Source: Diaphorobacter caeni
GTDB lineage: Bacteria > Pseudomonadota > Gammaproteobacteria > Burkholderiales > Burkholderiaceae_C
NCBI RefSeq assembly: GCF_015354245.1
Contig: NZ_JADKYZ010000010.1
Span: 170,989-234,988 of the forward strand
DNA: 64,000 nucleotides
Direction of reading: 5' to 3'
This document shows, piece by piece, positions 17,769 through 27,248 of the stretch. Position 1 is the first letter of the stretch. Every line of letters starts with the position of its first letter. Made by a program: the position numbers and the translations under genes. Under the pieces are notes generated by a model. The model was given only the letters and a program-made list of their open reading frames with translations. It was not told the DNA's origin and did no database searches.

Positions 17769-19790
17769 ATGCAAGGGACGAACGTGCTGTTCGGTCAGAT
17801 CGCCGTTGTATTCGGCATCGTGATCGTTGGCGTATGGAGCGCCACGCAATGGACGGCAGCGGCCCTGGGCTACCAGCTACGCCTGGGCTCTCCGTGGTTC
17901 GATTTTCTCGGCACGCCGGTCTACCACCCCTGGCGGCTGTTCGAGTGGTGGTTCTTTTTCGACGCCTATGCGCCGCGCGTGTTCGACATCGGCGGCGCGA
18001 TTGCCGGCGGCAGTGGCCTGGTGGCCGTGGTGGTCGCCATCGGCATGTCGATCTGGCGCTCGCGCCAGTCCAAGCTGGTGACGACCTACGGCACGGCGCG
18101 CTGGGCGAACACGGAGGATGTGCGCAAGGCCCACCTTGACCAGCCCGCAGGCGTGTTCCTGGGCCTGCATCGCCAGCAGTACCTGCGGCACGAAGGGCCG
18201 GAACACGTCCTGGCCTTTGCGCCCACGCGCAGCGGTAAAGGCGTTGGCCTGGTGGTGCCAACGCTGCTGTCCTGGCCCGCATCGGCCGTCATCCACGACA
18301 TCAAGGGCGAGAACTGGAGCATCACCGCAGGCTGGCGCTCGCGCTTCTCGCATTGCCTGCTATTCAACCCCACCGATGCGAAGTCGGCGGCGTACAACCC
18401 GCTGCTGGAAGTGCGCAAGGGCGACCATGAAGTGCGCGACGTGCAGAACATCGCGGACATTCTGGTTGACCCCGAAGGCGCGCTGGAGAAGCGCAATCAC
18501 TGGGAGAAGACCAGCCATGCACTGCTGGTCGGGGCCATCCTACACGTGCTCTACGCCGGAGAGGACAAGACGCTGCGGGGCGTGGCGAACTTCCTCAGTG
18601 ACCCAGCCTGTCCCTTCGAGCTGACCTTGCACCGGATGATGACCACGCCGCACCTGGTGAACGGGGATGGTGGAGGCCCGCATCCGGTGGTGGCATCGGC
18701 GGCACGCGAGGTCTTGAACAAGAGCGACAACGAACGCTCCGGCGTGTTGAGCACCGCCATGTCGTTCCTCGGCCTGTACCGCGACCCCACGGTGGCCGAA
18801 GTCACTTCGCGTTGTGATTGGCGCATCGCCGACCTGATCGCATCCGAGCATCCAGTGTCGCTGTACCTGGTGGTGCCGCCTTCGGACATTTCGCGCACGA
18901 AGCCGCTCATCCGCCTGATCCTCAACCAGATCGGCCGGCGCCTGACCGAATCACTGGACGGTAGCGACGGCATCGAGCGCCGCCACAAGCTGCTGCTGAT
19001 GCTCGATGAGTTTCCGGCCCTGGGCCGGCTCGACTTCTTCGAGACGGCCTTGGCCTTCATGGCGGGCTATGGCATCCGCAGCTTCCTCATCGCGCAGTCG
19101 CTCAACCAGATCGACAAGGCGTATGGGCAGAACCACTCCATCCTCGACAATTGCCACGTCCGGGTGACATTCGCCACCAACGACGAACGCACCGCCAAGC
19201 GCATCTCCGAGACGCTGGGTACGGCCACAGAGCTGCGCGCGCAGCGCAACTACGCGGGCCATCGGCTCGCGCCGTGGCTGGGCCACCTGATGGTGTCGCG
19301 CCAGGAGACGGCCCGCCCGCTACTGACGCCGGGCGAGGTGATGCAGCTTCCGCCTGACGAGGCGGTGGTCATGGTGTCCAGCGTCGCGCCGATCAAGGCC
19401 AAGAAGCTGCGCTACTACGCGGACGCCAATTTCAAGCGTCGCGTGCTGGCGCCGCCTGCGCTCGCCGCTGGCAGCTATGCCGATGCGCCGCCATCGCGCC
19501 CGGACGACTGGAGCGTGCTGGCGATTCCGCCGACGCCCGCCGCACCGGCCACGGCATCCGCCGATGGCCTGGAGCACCTGGGCACCGCCGACGACGGCGG
19601 CCCGCGCCGTCAGCCCGAACTCTCCGAAACCGTCGCCTATGACCCCGAGCGGGCTGCACCCGCAGCCGACCTCGCGCTGCTCGATGACGACGACGACCTG
19701 CCGCTTCCCCTTCCTCGCCAGCTTGATCCGGCCCTGCAGCGCACGGCCCGGCTGGCATCCCTTGATCCTGATGACGGAATCGACCTATGA
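17769..19790 (+). CDS. traG: Conjugal transfer coupling protein TraG (VirD4-type ATPase)
   Basis: Inner-membrane ATPase that links the relaxosome to the mating channel. The 673-residue product has two N-terminal membrane segments (about 8-30 and 75-98), Walker A APTRSGKG at residues 151-158 and Walker B LLLMLDEFPALG near 412. The C-terminal tail is proline-rich and acidic, with a run of five Asp. The ATG at 17769 is preceded by GGGGAG; an ATG 14 codons upstream lacks such a site. Its stop overlaps the start of the CopG-type gene as ATGA. Confidence 0.93.
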   Translation: MQGTNVLFGQIAVVFGIVIVGVWSATQWTAAALGYQLRLGSPWFDFLGTPVYHPWRLFEWWFFFDAYAPRVFDIGGAIAGGSGLVAVVVAIGMSIWRSRQSKLVTTYGTARWANTEDVRKAHLDQPAGVFLGLHRQQYLRHEGPEHVLAFAPTRSGKGVGLVVPTLLSWPASAVIHDIKGENWSITAGWRSRFSHCLLFNPTDAKSAAYNPLLEVRKGDHEVRDVQNIADILVDPEGALEKRNHWEKTSHALLVGAILHVLYAGEDKTLRGVANFLSDPACPFELTLHRMMTTPHLVNGDGGGPHPVVASAAREVLNKSDNERSGVLSTAMSFLGLYRDPTVAEVTSRCDWRIADLIASEHPVSLYLVVPPSDISRTKPLIRLILNQIGRRLTESLDGSDGIERRHKLLLMLDEFPALGRLDFFETALAFMAGYGIRSFLIAQSLNQIDKAYGQNHSILDNCHVRVTFATNDERTAKRISETLGTATELRAQRNYAGHRLAPWLGHLMVSRQETARPLLTPGEVMQLPPDEAVVMVSSVAPIKAKKLRYYADANFKRRVLAPPALAAGSYADAPPSRPDDWSVLAIPPTPAAPATASADGLEHLGTADDGGPRRQPELSETVAYDPERAAPAADLALLDDDDDLPLPLPRQLDPALQRTARLASLDPDDGIDL

Positions 19791-20260
19791 CCCAGCACCG
19801 CTTGAACCTCTTCATCCAGCCAGAGCACGCCAAGCGGCTCGATGAAGTAGCCGCCTTGAAGGGCGTTTCCAAGTCATCCATCGTCGCGACGGCGCTGGCA
19901 TCGTGGCTGTCGCCCGATGCCGCCGACCAGCGCGAGGCGGCCATCGCCAAGCGGCTGGATCGCTTGTCGCGCCAGGCCGAGCGCATGGAGCGTGACCAGA
20001 ACATCTCCATCGAAACGCTGGCGCTGTTCATCCGCTACTACCTCACGGTCAGCACGCCCGTGCCCGAAGCACATCAGGACGCCGCCCGCGCCCAGGGCAA
20101 GGCGCGCTTTGAGCAATTCGTGGAACAGCTTGGCCGCCATCTGCTGCGCGGGCGCAGCCTGGTACGCGACGTGGTGGAGGAGCTTCACCCTGATCCGGTG
20201 CGAATGGAGGACATGGCCGCCACAGAGGCCGCGGCCGAAGCACAGGAGCGCGCCCTATGA
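19787..20260 (+). CDS. CopG-type ribbon-helix-helix protein of the trb operon
   Basis: A 157-residue protein with an N-terminal ribbon-helix-helix motif (HRLNLFIQPEHAKRLDEVAA and SKSSIVATALASWL) and an uncharacterised, charged helical C-terminal part. A protein of this kind is consistently encoded between traG and trbB in Tn4371-like elements. It may repress the tra/trb genes, but direct evidence is lacking. Both ends overlap neighbouring genes as ATGA. Confidence 0.8.
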   Translation: MTQHRLNLFIQPEHAKRLDEVAALKGVSKSSIVATALASWLSPDAADQREAAIAKRLDRLSRQAERMERDQNISIETLALFIRYYLTVSTPVPEAHQDAARAQGKARFEQFVEQLGRHLLRGRSLVRDVVEELHPDPVRMEDMAATEAAAEAQERAL

Positions 20261-21324
20261 ACACCGCACCTCCATCCTCTTTCACGGCCACGTCGCTGGA
20301 TCGCCGTATCCAGATGCTGCGCACGGCGATGGGGCCGTTGATCGCCGCCGCGCTCGAAGACCCGGACGTGGTGGAGATCATGCTCAACCCGGATCGCACC
20401 CTCTGGGTGGATCGGCTTTCATCGGGCCGCGCACCGATGGGCATGGAGCTGTCCGAAGCGGATGGCGAGCGCATCATCCGGCTCGTCGCGGCTCACGTCG
20501 GCGCGGAGGTGCATCGTGGCCAGCCGCTGCTGTCAGCCGAACTGCCCGAGACAGGCGAGCGCTTCGAGGGCATCCTGCCGCCCGCGGCTCCCGGCCCGGC
20601 CTTCGCGCTACGCAAACGCGCCATCGGCGTGATTCCGCTGGAGCGGTACGTCGTGGACGGAATGATGACCGTTGCCCAGGCGGCGTTTCTGGTGCGCGCC
20701 GTGCGCGATCGCCAGAACATCCTGATCGCTGGCGCCACCAGCAGCGGCAAGACCACGCTCGCCAATGCGCTGTTGGCCGAGATCGCCGCCACGGGGGACC
20801 GAGTGCTGGTGCTCGAAGACACGGTGGAGCTGCAGTGTGCAGCCCAGGACCATGTGCCGCTGCGCACGCGCGCAGGCGTGGTGTCCATGACCGATCTGGT
20901 TCGCTCCTCGATGCGTCTGCGCCCGGATCGAGTCGTCGTGGGCGAAGTGCGCGGCCCCGAGGCGCTGGATCTCATCAAGGTATGGGGCACAGGCCATCCG
21001 GGCGGCATCGCCACGATCCACGCGGGTTCCGTGCTGGGCGCGCTGCTGCGCCTGGAGCAACTGATTCTCGAAGTGGCGGTGAACCCGCCGCGTGCGCTGA
21101 TCGCTGAGGCGGTCAATGTGGTGGTCCATATCGCCGGCCGCGGGCGCAAGCGCCGCATCGAGAGCATTTCCCGCGTCGTCGGCTTCGACGGCGCGGGCTA
21201 CCGATTGGCGGATTGCGGGGCGGACGCGCAGGACACGCCGTTTCCCGAGTTACCGCCATTTCCCGAGGCCGCACCCGCTGCGGCGACTTCCCCATCCCTC
21301 GACCTTTCTGGAGAACTTCCATGA
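20257..21324 (+). CDS. trbB: P-type conjugative transfer ATPase TrbB (VirB11 family)
   Basis: Hexameric cytoplasmic ATPase powering assembly of the conjugative channel. The 355-residue protein has Walker A GATSSGKTT at residues 159-167, the Asp box VLVLEDTVELQ, Walker B-like RPDRVVVGEVRG and the His box GTGHPGGIATIHAGS. All catalytic motifs are intact. The stop overlaps the trbC start. Confidence 0.95.
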   Translation: MNTAPPSSFTATSLDRRIQMLRTAMGPLIAAALEDPDVVEIMLNPDRTLWVDRLSSGRAPMGMELSEADGERIIRLVAAHVGAEVHRGQPLLSAELPETGERFEGILPPAAPGPAFALRKRAIGVIPLERYVVDGMMTVAQAAFLVRAVRDRQNILIAGATSSGKTTLANALLAEIAATGDRVLVLEDTVELQCAAQDHVPLRTRAGVVSMTDLVRSSMRLRPDRVVVGEVRGPEALDLIKVWGTGHPGGIATIHAGSVLGALLRLEQLILEVAVNPPRALIAEAVNVVVHIAGRGRKRRIESISRVVGFDGAGYRLADCGADAQDTPFPELPPFPEAAPAAATSPSLDLSGELP

Positions 21325-21710
21325 CGACACACGCCCATGCTTTCCGTGTTTCCGTAAATCCGCATTTCAACCTGTCCAGTCTTGCGTGGCTGCACAGCCT
21401 GGCCCGCCCCGCGGCGCACGGGCTGCTGCTGTCCGCGCTGCTGCTGTTCCTGGCCGGAACCGCGCAGGCCGCCGGTTCCTCGATGCCGTGGGAAGGCCCG
21501 CTGCAATCCATCCTGGAGTCGATTCAGGGGCCGGTAGCCCGCATCATTGCGGTGATCATCATCATTGCCACGGGCCTGGCACTGGCCTTTGGCGATACGA
21601 GCGGGGGCTTTCGCAAGCTGATTCAGATCGTCTTTGGCCTGTCCATCGCGTTCGCGGCCTCGTCGTTCTTTCTGTCGTTCTTCAGCTTCTCGGGCGGGGC
21701 CGTTGTATGA
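21321..21710 (+). CDS. trbC: Pilin subunit TrbC (VirB2 family)
   Basis: A 129-residue prepilin: long N-terminal leader ending with the AGTAQAAG cleavage region, followed by two hydrophobic helices (IIAVIIIIATGLALAFG and IQIVFGLSIAFAASSFFLSF). These features fit the VirB2/TrbC conjugative pilin. The ATG at 21321 overlaps the trbB stop and defines the start; the upstream open frame is out of register with trbB and shows no similarity. Confidence 0.9.
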   Translation: MTTHAHAFRVSVNPHFNLSSLAWLHSLARPAAHGLLLSALLLFLAGTAQAAGSSMPWEGPLQSILESIQGPVARIIAVIIIIATGLALAFGDTSGGFRKLIQIVFGLSIAFAASSFFLSFFSFSGGAVV

Positions 21711-21979
21711 ACGGCCCGCACGATGGAATGCCCGGCTTCGAGGTGCCCTTGCACCGTTCGCTGACCGAGCCGATTCTGCTGGGCGGTGCGCCGCGCACGG
21801 TGGCGATTGCCAACGGCACCTTGGCCGCCGCCGTGGGCCTGGGCCTGCAACTGTGGATTCCGGGCGTGGTGCTCTGGATCGGCGGCCATGCGCTCGCCGT
21901 GTGGGGCGCGCGCGTCGATCCGCAGTTCATGCAGGTCTTTGCGCGCCACATCAAGCACCGGCCGCTGCTGGACGTGTAG
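21707..21979 (+). CDS. trbD: Conjugal transfer protein TrbD (VirB3 family)
   Basis: A 90-residue inner-membrane protein with the VirB3 pattern: short polar start with a VPLHRSLTEPILLGGAPR segment, then one or two membrane helices (TLAAAVGLGLQLWIPGVVLW) and a short positively charged tail. The ATG overlaps the trbC stop as ATGA. trbE follows after nine bases. Confidence 0.9.
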   Translation: MNGPHDGMPGFEVPLHRSLTEPILLGGAPRTVAIANGTLAAAVGLGLQLWIPGVVLWIGGHALAVWGARVDPQFMQVFARHIKHRPLLDV

Positions 21980-21988
21980 GGGGATGCC

Positions 21989-24442
21989 ATGCTGAACCTT
22001 GCCGAATACCGCCAGCGGCCCGCGCTGCTGGCCGACTGGCTGCCCTGGGCCGGACTCGTTGCGCCGGGTGTCGTCTTGAACAAGGATGGCTCTTTCCAGC
22101 GCACGGCGCGCTTTAGGGGGCCTGACCTCGACAGCGCCACGCAAGGCGAGCTGATCGCCACGGCGGCGCGCTTGAACAACGCGCTGCGCCGCCTGGGCTC
22201 GGGCTGGGCCTTGTTCATCGAGGCCGAGCGCCGGGCCGCTGCCGACTACCCGCGCTCCCAATTCCCTGAGCCACTGTCGTGGCTGGTGGACGAGGAACGC
22301 CGCGCATCCTTCGAGGACTCGGGCCACCACTTCGAGAGCGGCTATCACTTGTCCATCGTGTACCTGCCGCCCGAGGAATCCCGCGCCCGTGCGGCCGGGA
22401 TGCTCTACGAGAACCGGCCCACCGAAGGCGCGGACTGGCGCGAGCGCCTGACCGCCTTCGTGGCGGAGACGGATCGGATGTTTGACCTGCTGGACGGTGT
22501 GATGCCGGAGATCGTGTGGCTCGATGACGCGCAGACGCTAACCTACCTGCACGCGACCATCTCGACGCGGCGTTACGGCGTGGCGGTGCCCGAGGTGCCG
22601 TTCCACATCGACGCGCTGCTGACGGACTCCGCGCTGATCGGCGGACTGGCCCCGATGCTGGGCGACCAGCACCTGCGAGTGGCGACGGTGAGGGGCTTCC
22701 CGACCTCGACCTGGCCGGGGATGCTGGACGACCTCAACCGTCTGGGCTTTGCCTACCGCTGGAGCACGCGCTTTTTGTGCATGGACAAGGCCGAGGCGGA
22801 GAAAGAGCTGGTACGCCTGCGCCGCCAGTGGTTCGCCAAGCGCAAGAACGTCATCGCCTTGCTGCGCGAAACCATCTTCCAGCAGGAAACCCCGCTGGTC
22901 GATACCGACGCGAGCAACAAGGCAACGGACGCCGATGCGGCCTTGCAGGAGCTGGGCAGCGATCAGGTGGCTTTCGGCTACGTCACCACCACGGTGACGG
23001 TGCTCGACGCCAACCCGGCCACAGCCGACGAGAAGCTGCGCATGGTGGAGCGGGTGATTCAGGGCCGGGGTTTCGTGACGATCCCTGAAACCTTGAATTC
23101 GGTCGATGCCTGGCTCTCATCCATTCCGGGCCATGCCTATGCCAATGTGCGCCAGCCTATCGTCTCGACACTGAACCTGGCGCACCTGATGCCGGTGTCG
23201 GCGGTATGGGCCGGGCCGGAGAAGAACGGCCACCTGGGCGGCCCGCCGCTGATCGTCACGCGCACCGATGGCGCGACGCCGTTCCGGCTGGTGACGCATA
23301 TCGGCGACGTGGGCCACACGCTGGTGGCAGGGCCGACCGGCATGGGCAAGTCGGTCTTGCTCGCCACGCTGGCGATGCAGTTCCGCCGCTATCGCGGCTC
23401 GCGCATCTTCGCCTTCGACATGGGCCGCTCAATGCGCGCCACCATCCTCGGGCTGGGCGGCGAGCACTACGACCTGGGCACGGATGGAGAAATCGCCTTC
23501 CAGCCCTTGGCGCGTATCGACCGCGAGGGCTACCGCACCTGGGCGGCCGAGTGGATCGCGGGCCGCCTGTTGCACGAGGGCGTGGCCGTCGGCCCGGACG
23601 AGAAGGCGGCCGTGTGGTCTGCGCTGGGGAGCCTGGCCGGTTCGCCCGTGGAGCAGCGCACCTTGACCGGCCTGTCGGTGCTGTTGCAGTCGAATGCACT
23701 GCGCCAGGCGCTCGCGCCCTATGTGCTGGGTGGTGCCCACGGCAAGCTGCTGGACGCCGACCACGACCGGCTCGGCATGGCCGACGTGCAATGCTTCGAG
23801 ATGGAGGAGTTGATGCACAGCAAGGCCGCCGTCATGGCCGTGCTGCATTACCTCTTTGCGCGCTTCGATGAACGCTTTGACGGGGCACCGACGCTGCTGA
23901 TCCTCGATGAAGCGTGGCTGTTCCTCGATGACCCGGTGTTTGCGGCGCGCATCCGCCAGTGGCTCAAGACGCTGCGCAAGAAGAACGTCAGCGTCATCTT
24001 CGCCACGCAGAGCCTTGCGGACATCAAGGATTCGAGCATAGCGCCGGCCATCATCGAAAGCTGCGCGAGCCGCATCTTCCTGCCGAACCCGCAGGCGACC
24101 GAGCCGCAGATTCGCACGATCTACGAGGGCTTCGGGCTGAATGCGCGGCAGATCGAGATCGTCGCCACGGCGGTGCCGAAGCGCGACTACTACTACCAAT
24201 CGCGTCTCGGCAACCGCCTGTTCGACCTCGACCTGGGGCCGGCGACCCTGGCATTTGCGGGCGCTTCCTCGCCACAGGACCAGCGCGACATGGACGCCGT
24301 TCTGGCTTCGCTGCCTTCGTCCTCATCCTCCCCACTGTCCTCTCCCTTCGCAGCCGCCTGGCTGCGCCATCGCGGCCTGGATTGGGCCGCCGACTTGTTG
24401 TCCTCGTTTCCTTCCCCGCCACCACAGGAGATCTCGCCATGA
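21989..24442 (+). CDS. trbE: Conjugal transfer ATPase TrbE (VirB4 family)
   Basis: Largest ATPase of the mating apparatus (817 aa), bound to the cytoplasmic face of the inner membrane. It has the CagE/TrbE/VirB N-terminal domain, Walker A GPTGMGKS at residues 448-455, Walker B LLILDEAWLFLDD near 635 and the downstream SVIFATQSLADI motif. The stop overlaps the trbJ start as ATGA. No interruption is seen. Confidence 0.95.
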   Translation: MLNLAEYRQRPALLADWLPWAGLVAPGVVLNKDGSFQRTARFRGPDLDSATQGELIATAARLNNALRRLGSGWALFIEAERRAAADYPRSQFPEPLSWLVDEERRASFEDSGHHFESGYHLSIVYLPPEESRARAAGMLYENRPTEGADWRERLTAFVAETDRMFDLLDGVMPEIVWLDDAQTLTYLHATISTRRYGVAVPEVPFHIDALLTDSALIGGLAPMLGDQHLRVATVRGFPTSTWPGMLDDLNRLGFAYRWSTRFLCMDKAEAEKELVRLRRQWFAKRKNVIALLRETIFQQETPLVDTDASNKATDADAALQELGSDQVAFGYVTTTVTVLDANPATADEKLRMVERVIQGRGFVTIPETLNSVDAWLSSIPGHAYANVRQPIVSTLNLAHLMPVSAVWAGPEKNGHLGGPPLIVTRTDGATPFRLVTHIGDVGHTLVAGPTGMGKSVLLATLAMQFRRYRGSRIFAFDMGRSMRATILGLGGEHYDLGTDGEIAFQPLARIDREGYRTWAAEWIAGRLLHEGVAVGPDEKAAVWSALGSLAGSPVEQRTLTGLSVLLQSNALRQALAPYVLGGAHGKLLDADHDRLGMADVQCFEMEELMHSKAAVMAVLHYLFARFDERFDGAPTLLILDEAWLFLDDPVFAARIRQWLKTLRKKNVSVIFATQSLADIKDSSIAPAIIESCASRIFLPNPQATEPQIRTIYEGFGLNARQIEIVATAVPKRDYYYQSRLGNRLFDLDLGPATLAFAGASSPQDQRDMDAVLASLPSSSSSPLSSPFAAAWLRHRGLDWAADLLSSFPSPPPQEISP

Positions 24443-25176
24443 AACCCCGCATCCTTTCCACCGCCATCGCTGTCGCGCTGTCCGGCTCGCTGATGTTCGC
24501 CCAGCCTGCGGCGGCCCTCATCGTGTTCGATCCGTCGAACTTCGTGCAGAACATGCTGACCGCCATCCAGACGCTGCAGCAGCTCTACAACCAGATCAAG
24601 CAGTTGCAGAACGAGGCCAAGATGCTGGAGAACCAGGCCAGGAATCTGGCCAGCCTGCCGTCCAGCGTGGTCGGCCAGTTGCGTGCCAATCTGGCGATGA
24701 CCCAGCGGCTGATCGACCAGGCCAAGGGTCTGGCCTATGACGTGGCCAGGATGGATAAGGACTTTGCCCGCCTGTACCCGGAGCAGTATGCGGCCACCAT
24801 CAGCGGCGACCAGATGTACCGCGACACGCAGGAGCGCTGGAAGAACACGCTCAATGGCCTGCAGACCGCGATGCAGATGCAGGCCCAGGCATCGAAGAAC
24901 CTGACCGATGACGAAGGCGTGCTGGCCGACTTGGTGGGCAAGAGCCAGTCAGCCGTGGGGGCGCTGCAGGCCATGCAGGCGACCAACCAGCTTCTGGCGC
25001 TTCAGGCCAAGCAGTCGATCCAAACCCAGCGGCTGCAGCTCACGCAGGACCGGGCGGCCTCGCTGGAGCTCGCGCGGCAAGCGGCGACCACCGAACGCGC
25101 CCGCGAAGTGCGACGGCGCTTTCTCGGAGAGGGCACGCCGTACACGCCACATCCGGTTAATTTCTACAACCGCTGA
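24439..25176 (+). CDS. trbJ: Conjugal transfer protein TrbJ (VirB5 family)
   Basis: Secreted minor pilus component of 245 residues. It has a signal peptide (hydrophobic core AIAVALSGSLMF, cleavage after AAA), the conserved IVFDPSNFVQN block and long amphipathic helices (LQQLYNQIKQLQNEAKMLEN) typical of TrbJ. The start is set by the ATGA overlap with trbE. Confidence 0.92.
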   Translation: MKPRILSTAIAVALSGSLMFAQPAAALIVFDPSNFVQNMLTAIQTLQQLYNQIKQLQNEAKMLENQARNLASLPSSVVGQLRANLAMTQRLIDQAKGLAYDVARMDKDFARLYPEQYAATISGDQMYRDTQERWKNTLNGLQTAMQMQAQASKNLTDDEGVLADLVGKSQSAVGALQAMQATNQLLALQAKQSIQTQRLQLTQDRAASLELARQAATTERAREVRRRFLGEGTPYTPHPVNFYNR

Positions 25177-25187
25177 CGAGGCCGCTC

Positions 25188-26525
25188 ATGAACGACGTGA
25201 CGGTCATCGACCGCTTCCTCGACACGTTCTCGCGCTACATCGACTCCGGGTTTGGGCTGCTGCAGGGCGAGGTGGCGTTTCTGACCGCCACGCTGATCGT
25301 CATCGACATGACGATCGCCGGGCTGTTCTGGGCGATGGGCCATGCCAGCGGCCAGGGCGAGGATGTGATTGCCAAGCTGCTGCGCAAGGTGCTGTATGTG
25401 GGTGCCTTCGCCTACATCATCGGCAACTTCAACAGCTTGGCGGGCATCCTGTTCAAGTCCTTTGCAGGGCTGGGTCTGACGGCCTCGGGTTCTTCCTTGA
25501 GTATGGAGAACTTCCTGCAGCCGGGACGGCTGGCGAAGACGGGCATTGATGCGGCGGCACCGATCCTCAAGCAGATCAGCGAGATGGCGGGGTTCCCGGA
25601 GGTGTTCAGCAATATCGACACCATCGTGGTGCTGTTTCTCGCCTGGTTCATCGTCATCCTGACGTTCTTCGTGCTGGCGGTGCAGCTCTTTGTGACGCTG
25701 ATTGAGTTCAAGCTGACCACGCTGGCGGGCTTCGTGCTGGTGCCTTTTGCCCTCTGGAACAAGACCGCGTTCCTGGCCGAGAAGGTGCTGGGCAATGTGA
25801 TCTCGTCGGGCATCAAGGTGCTGGTGCTGGCTGTCATCGTGGGGATCGGCACCGGGCTGTTTACCGAGTTTCGGATACCGGCGGGCTCCGAGCCTTCCAT
25901 CGACCGTGCGCTGGTCATCATGCTGGCGTCGCTGGCCATGCTGGCCTTGGGCATCTTCGGGCCGGGCATTGCGACGGGGCTGGTGTCCGGCGGGCCGCAG
26001 CTTGGGGCCGGAGCGATGGCGGGTGCCGCGCTGGGCGCGGCGGGGGCTGGCGTAGCCATGGGTGCTGCAGCCATGGGCGCAGGCAGCGCCGTGGCCGCTG
26101 GCGCGCGCATGGCCCCTGGTGCCGCCCGTATGGCGGGCAGCGCGGCGCGCTCAATGGCATCGACCGCCGGCAGCGCGAAGTCGGCATTCGATGCGGGCTC
26201 TGCCGCGGCTGGCGGCGGCTTGCAGGGCGCAGCCACCGGTGTGGGCAATGTCGCCAAGGCCGCCGGGCAGAAGGTGGCCCAGGGCGCGCGCTCGATGCGC
26301 GAACGCGCGGCCGCCGCCTTCGGCACGGGTGCACCCGCGACCGGCGCCGAACCCGGCGATGAACACGCATCCAAGGCCGCCCCGCAGGAGCAGCCCGCGT
26401 GGGCGCAGCGCCTGCATCGCAGGCAGCAGCTCGCCCATGCCGCTACGACCGCCGCCCACACGCTGCGCGGCGGGGACGGCGGTAGCTCCAGCCAAGGTCC
26501 GAGTCTGCGCGACTCGGATTCCTGA
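25188..26525 (+). CDS. trbL: Conjugal transfer membrane protein TrbL (VirB6 family)
   Basis: Polytopic inner-membrane channel component of 445 residues. About six hydrophobic segments lie between residues 25 and 265, with the conserved LTTLAGFVLVPFALWNKTAF block. The C-terminal third is low complexity: a Gly/Ala/Met-rich stretch, then a charged, soluble tail. This layout is normal for TrbL. Confidence 0.92.
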   Translation: MNDVTVIDRFLDTFSRYIDSGFGLLQGEVAFLTATLIVIDMTIAGLFWAMGHASGQGEDVIAKLLRKVLYVGAFAYIIGNFNSLAGILFKSFAGLGLTASGSSLSMENFLQPGRLAKTGIDAAAPILKQISEMAGFPEVFSNIDTIVVLFLAWFIVILTFFVLAVQLFVTLIEFKLTTLAGFVLVPFALWNKTAFLAEKVLGNVISSGIKVLVLAVIVGIGTGLFTEFRIPAGSEPSIDRALVIMLASLAMLALGIFGPGIATGLVSGGPQLGAGAMAGAALGAAGAGVAMGAAAMGAGSAVAAGARMAPGAARMAGSAARSMASTAGSAKSAFDAGSAAAGGGLQGAATGVGNVAKAAGQKVAQGARSMRERAAAAFGTGAPATGAEPGDEHASKAAPQEQPAWAQRLHRRQQLAHAATTAAHTLRGGDGGSSSQGPSLRDSDS

Positions 26526-26543
26526 TCTTCAAGGAGAACTTCC

Positions 26544-27248
26544 ATGCGATTCAAACGACCGCAGGTGCGCTATGGCGACACGCCGCAGCCAGCGACCCCC
26601 TACCAATCCGCCGCGCAAGTGTGGGATGACCGCATCGGCTCGGCCCGCGTGCAGGCCAAAAACTGGCGTTTCATGGCCTTCGGCTGCCTCACCTTGGCCG
26701 TGCTCATGGCCGGCGGCCTGGTCTGGCGTTCGGCGCAGTCCATCGTGACGCCCTACGTCATCGAAGTGGACAGCGCGGGCCAGGTGCGCGCGGTGGGCGA
26801 AGCCGCCACGCCGTACCAGCCCAGCGATGCCCAGGTGGCCTACCACCTGGGCCGCTTCATCGGCCTGGTGCGCGGCCTGTCCATCGACCCCATCGTGGTG
26901 CGGCAGAACTGGCTTGATGCCTACGACTACGCGACCGACAAGGGCGCTGCCGTGCTCAACGATTACGCCCGCACCAATGACCCATTCGCTCGCATCGGCA
27001 AGGAGTCGGTGACGGTGCAGATCACTTCCGTGACCCGCGCCAGCGACACGTCTTTCAACGTGCGCTGGACGGAGACGCGCTACGTGAACGGCGCGCTCGA
27101 CCGCACCGAGCGCTGGAACGCGGTGGTGTCCATCGTGCAGCAGACCCCGCGCACCGAGCAGCGCGTGCGCAAGAACCCATTGGGTATCTACGTCAACGGA
27201 CTGGCGTGGAGCCGTGAACTGGAGTCGAACGAAGGAGCAAAACCATGA
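26544..27248 (+). CDS. trbF: Conjugal transfer protein TrbF (VirB8 family)
   Basis: A 234-residue bitopic inner-membrane protein: short cytoplasmic N-terminus, one membrane helix (about residues 40-60, FGCLTLAVLMAGGLVW) and a periplasmic NTF2-like VirB8 domain with VTPYVIEVDSAGQ and the FNVRWTETRYVNG strand. The preceding AAGGAG-like site fits the ATG at 26544. The stop overlaps the trbG start. Confidence 0.92.
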   Translation: MRFKRPQVRYGDTPQPATPYQSAAQVWDDRIGSARVQAKNWRFMAFGCLTLAVLMAGGLVWRSAQSIVTPYVIEVDSAGQVRAVGEAATPYQPSDAQVAYHLGRFIGLVRGLSIDPIVVRQNWLDAYDYATDKGAAVLNDYARTNDPFARIGKESVTVQITSVTRASDTSFNVRWTETRYVNGALDRTERWNAVVSIVQQTPRTEQRVRKNPLGIYVNGLAWSRELESNEGAKP

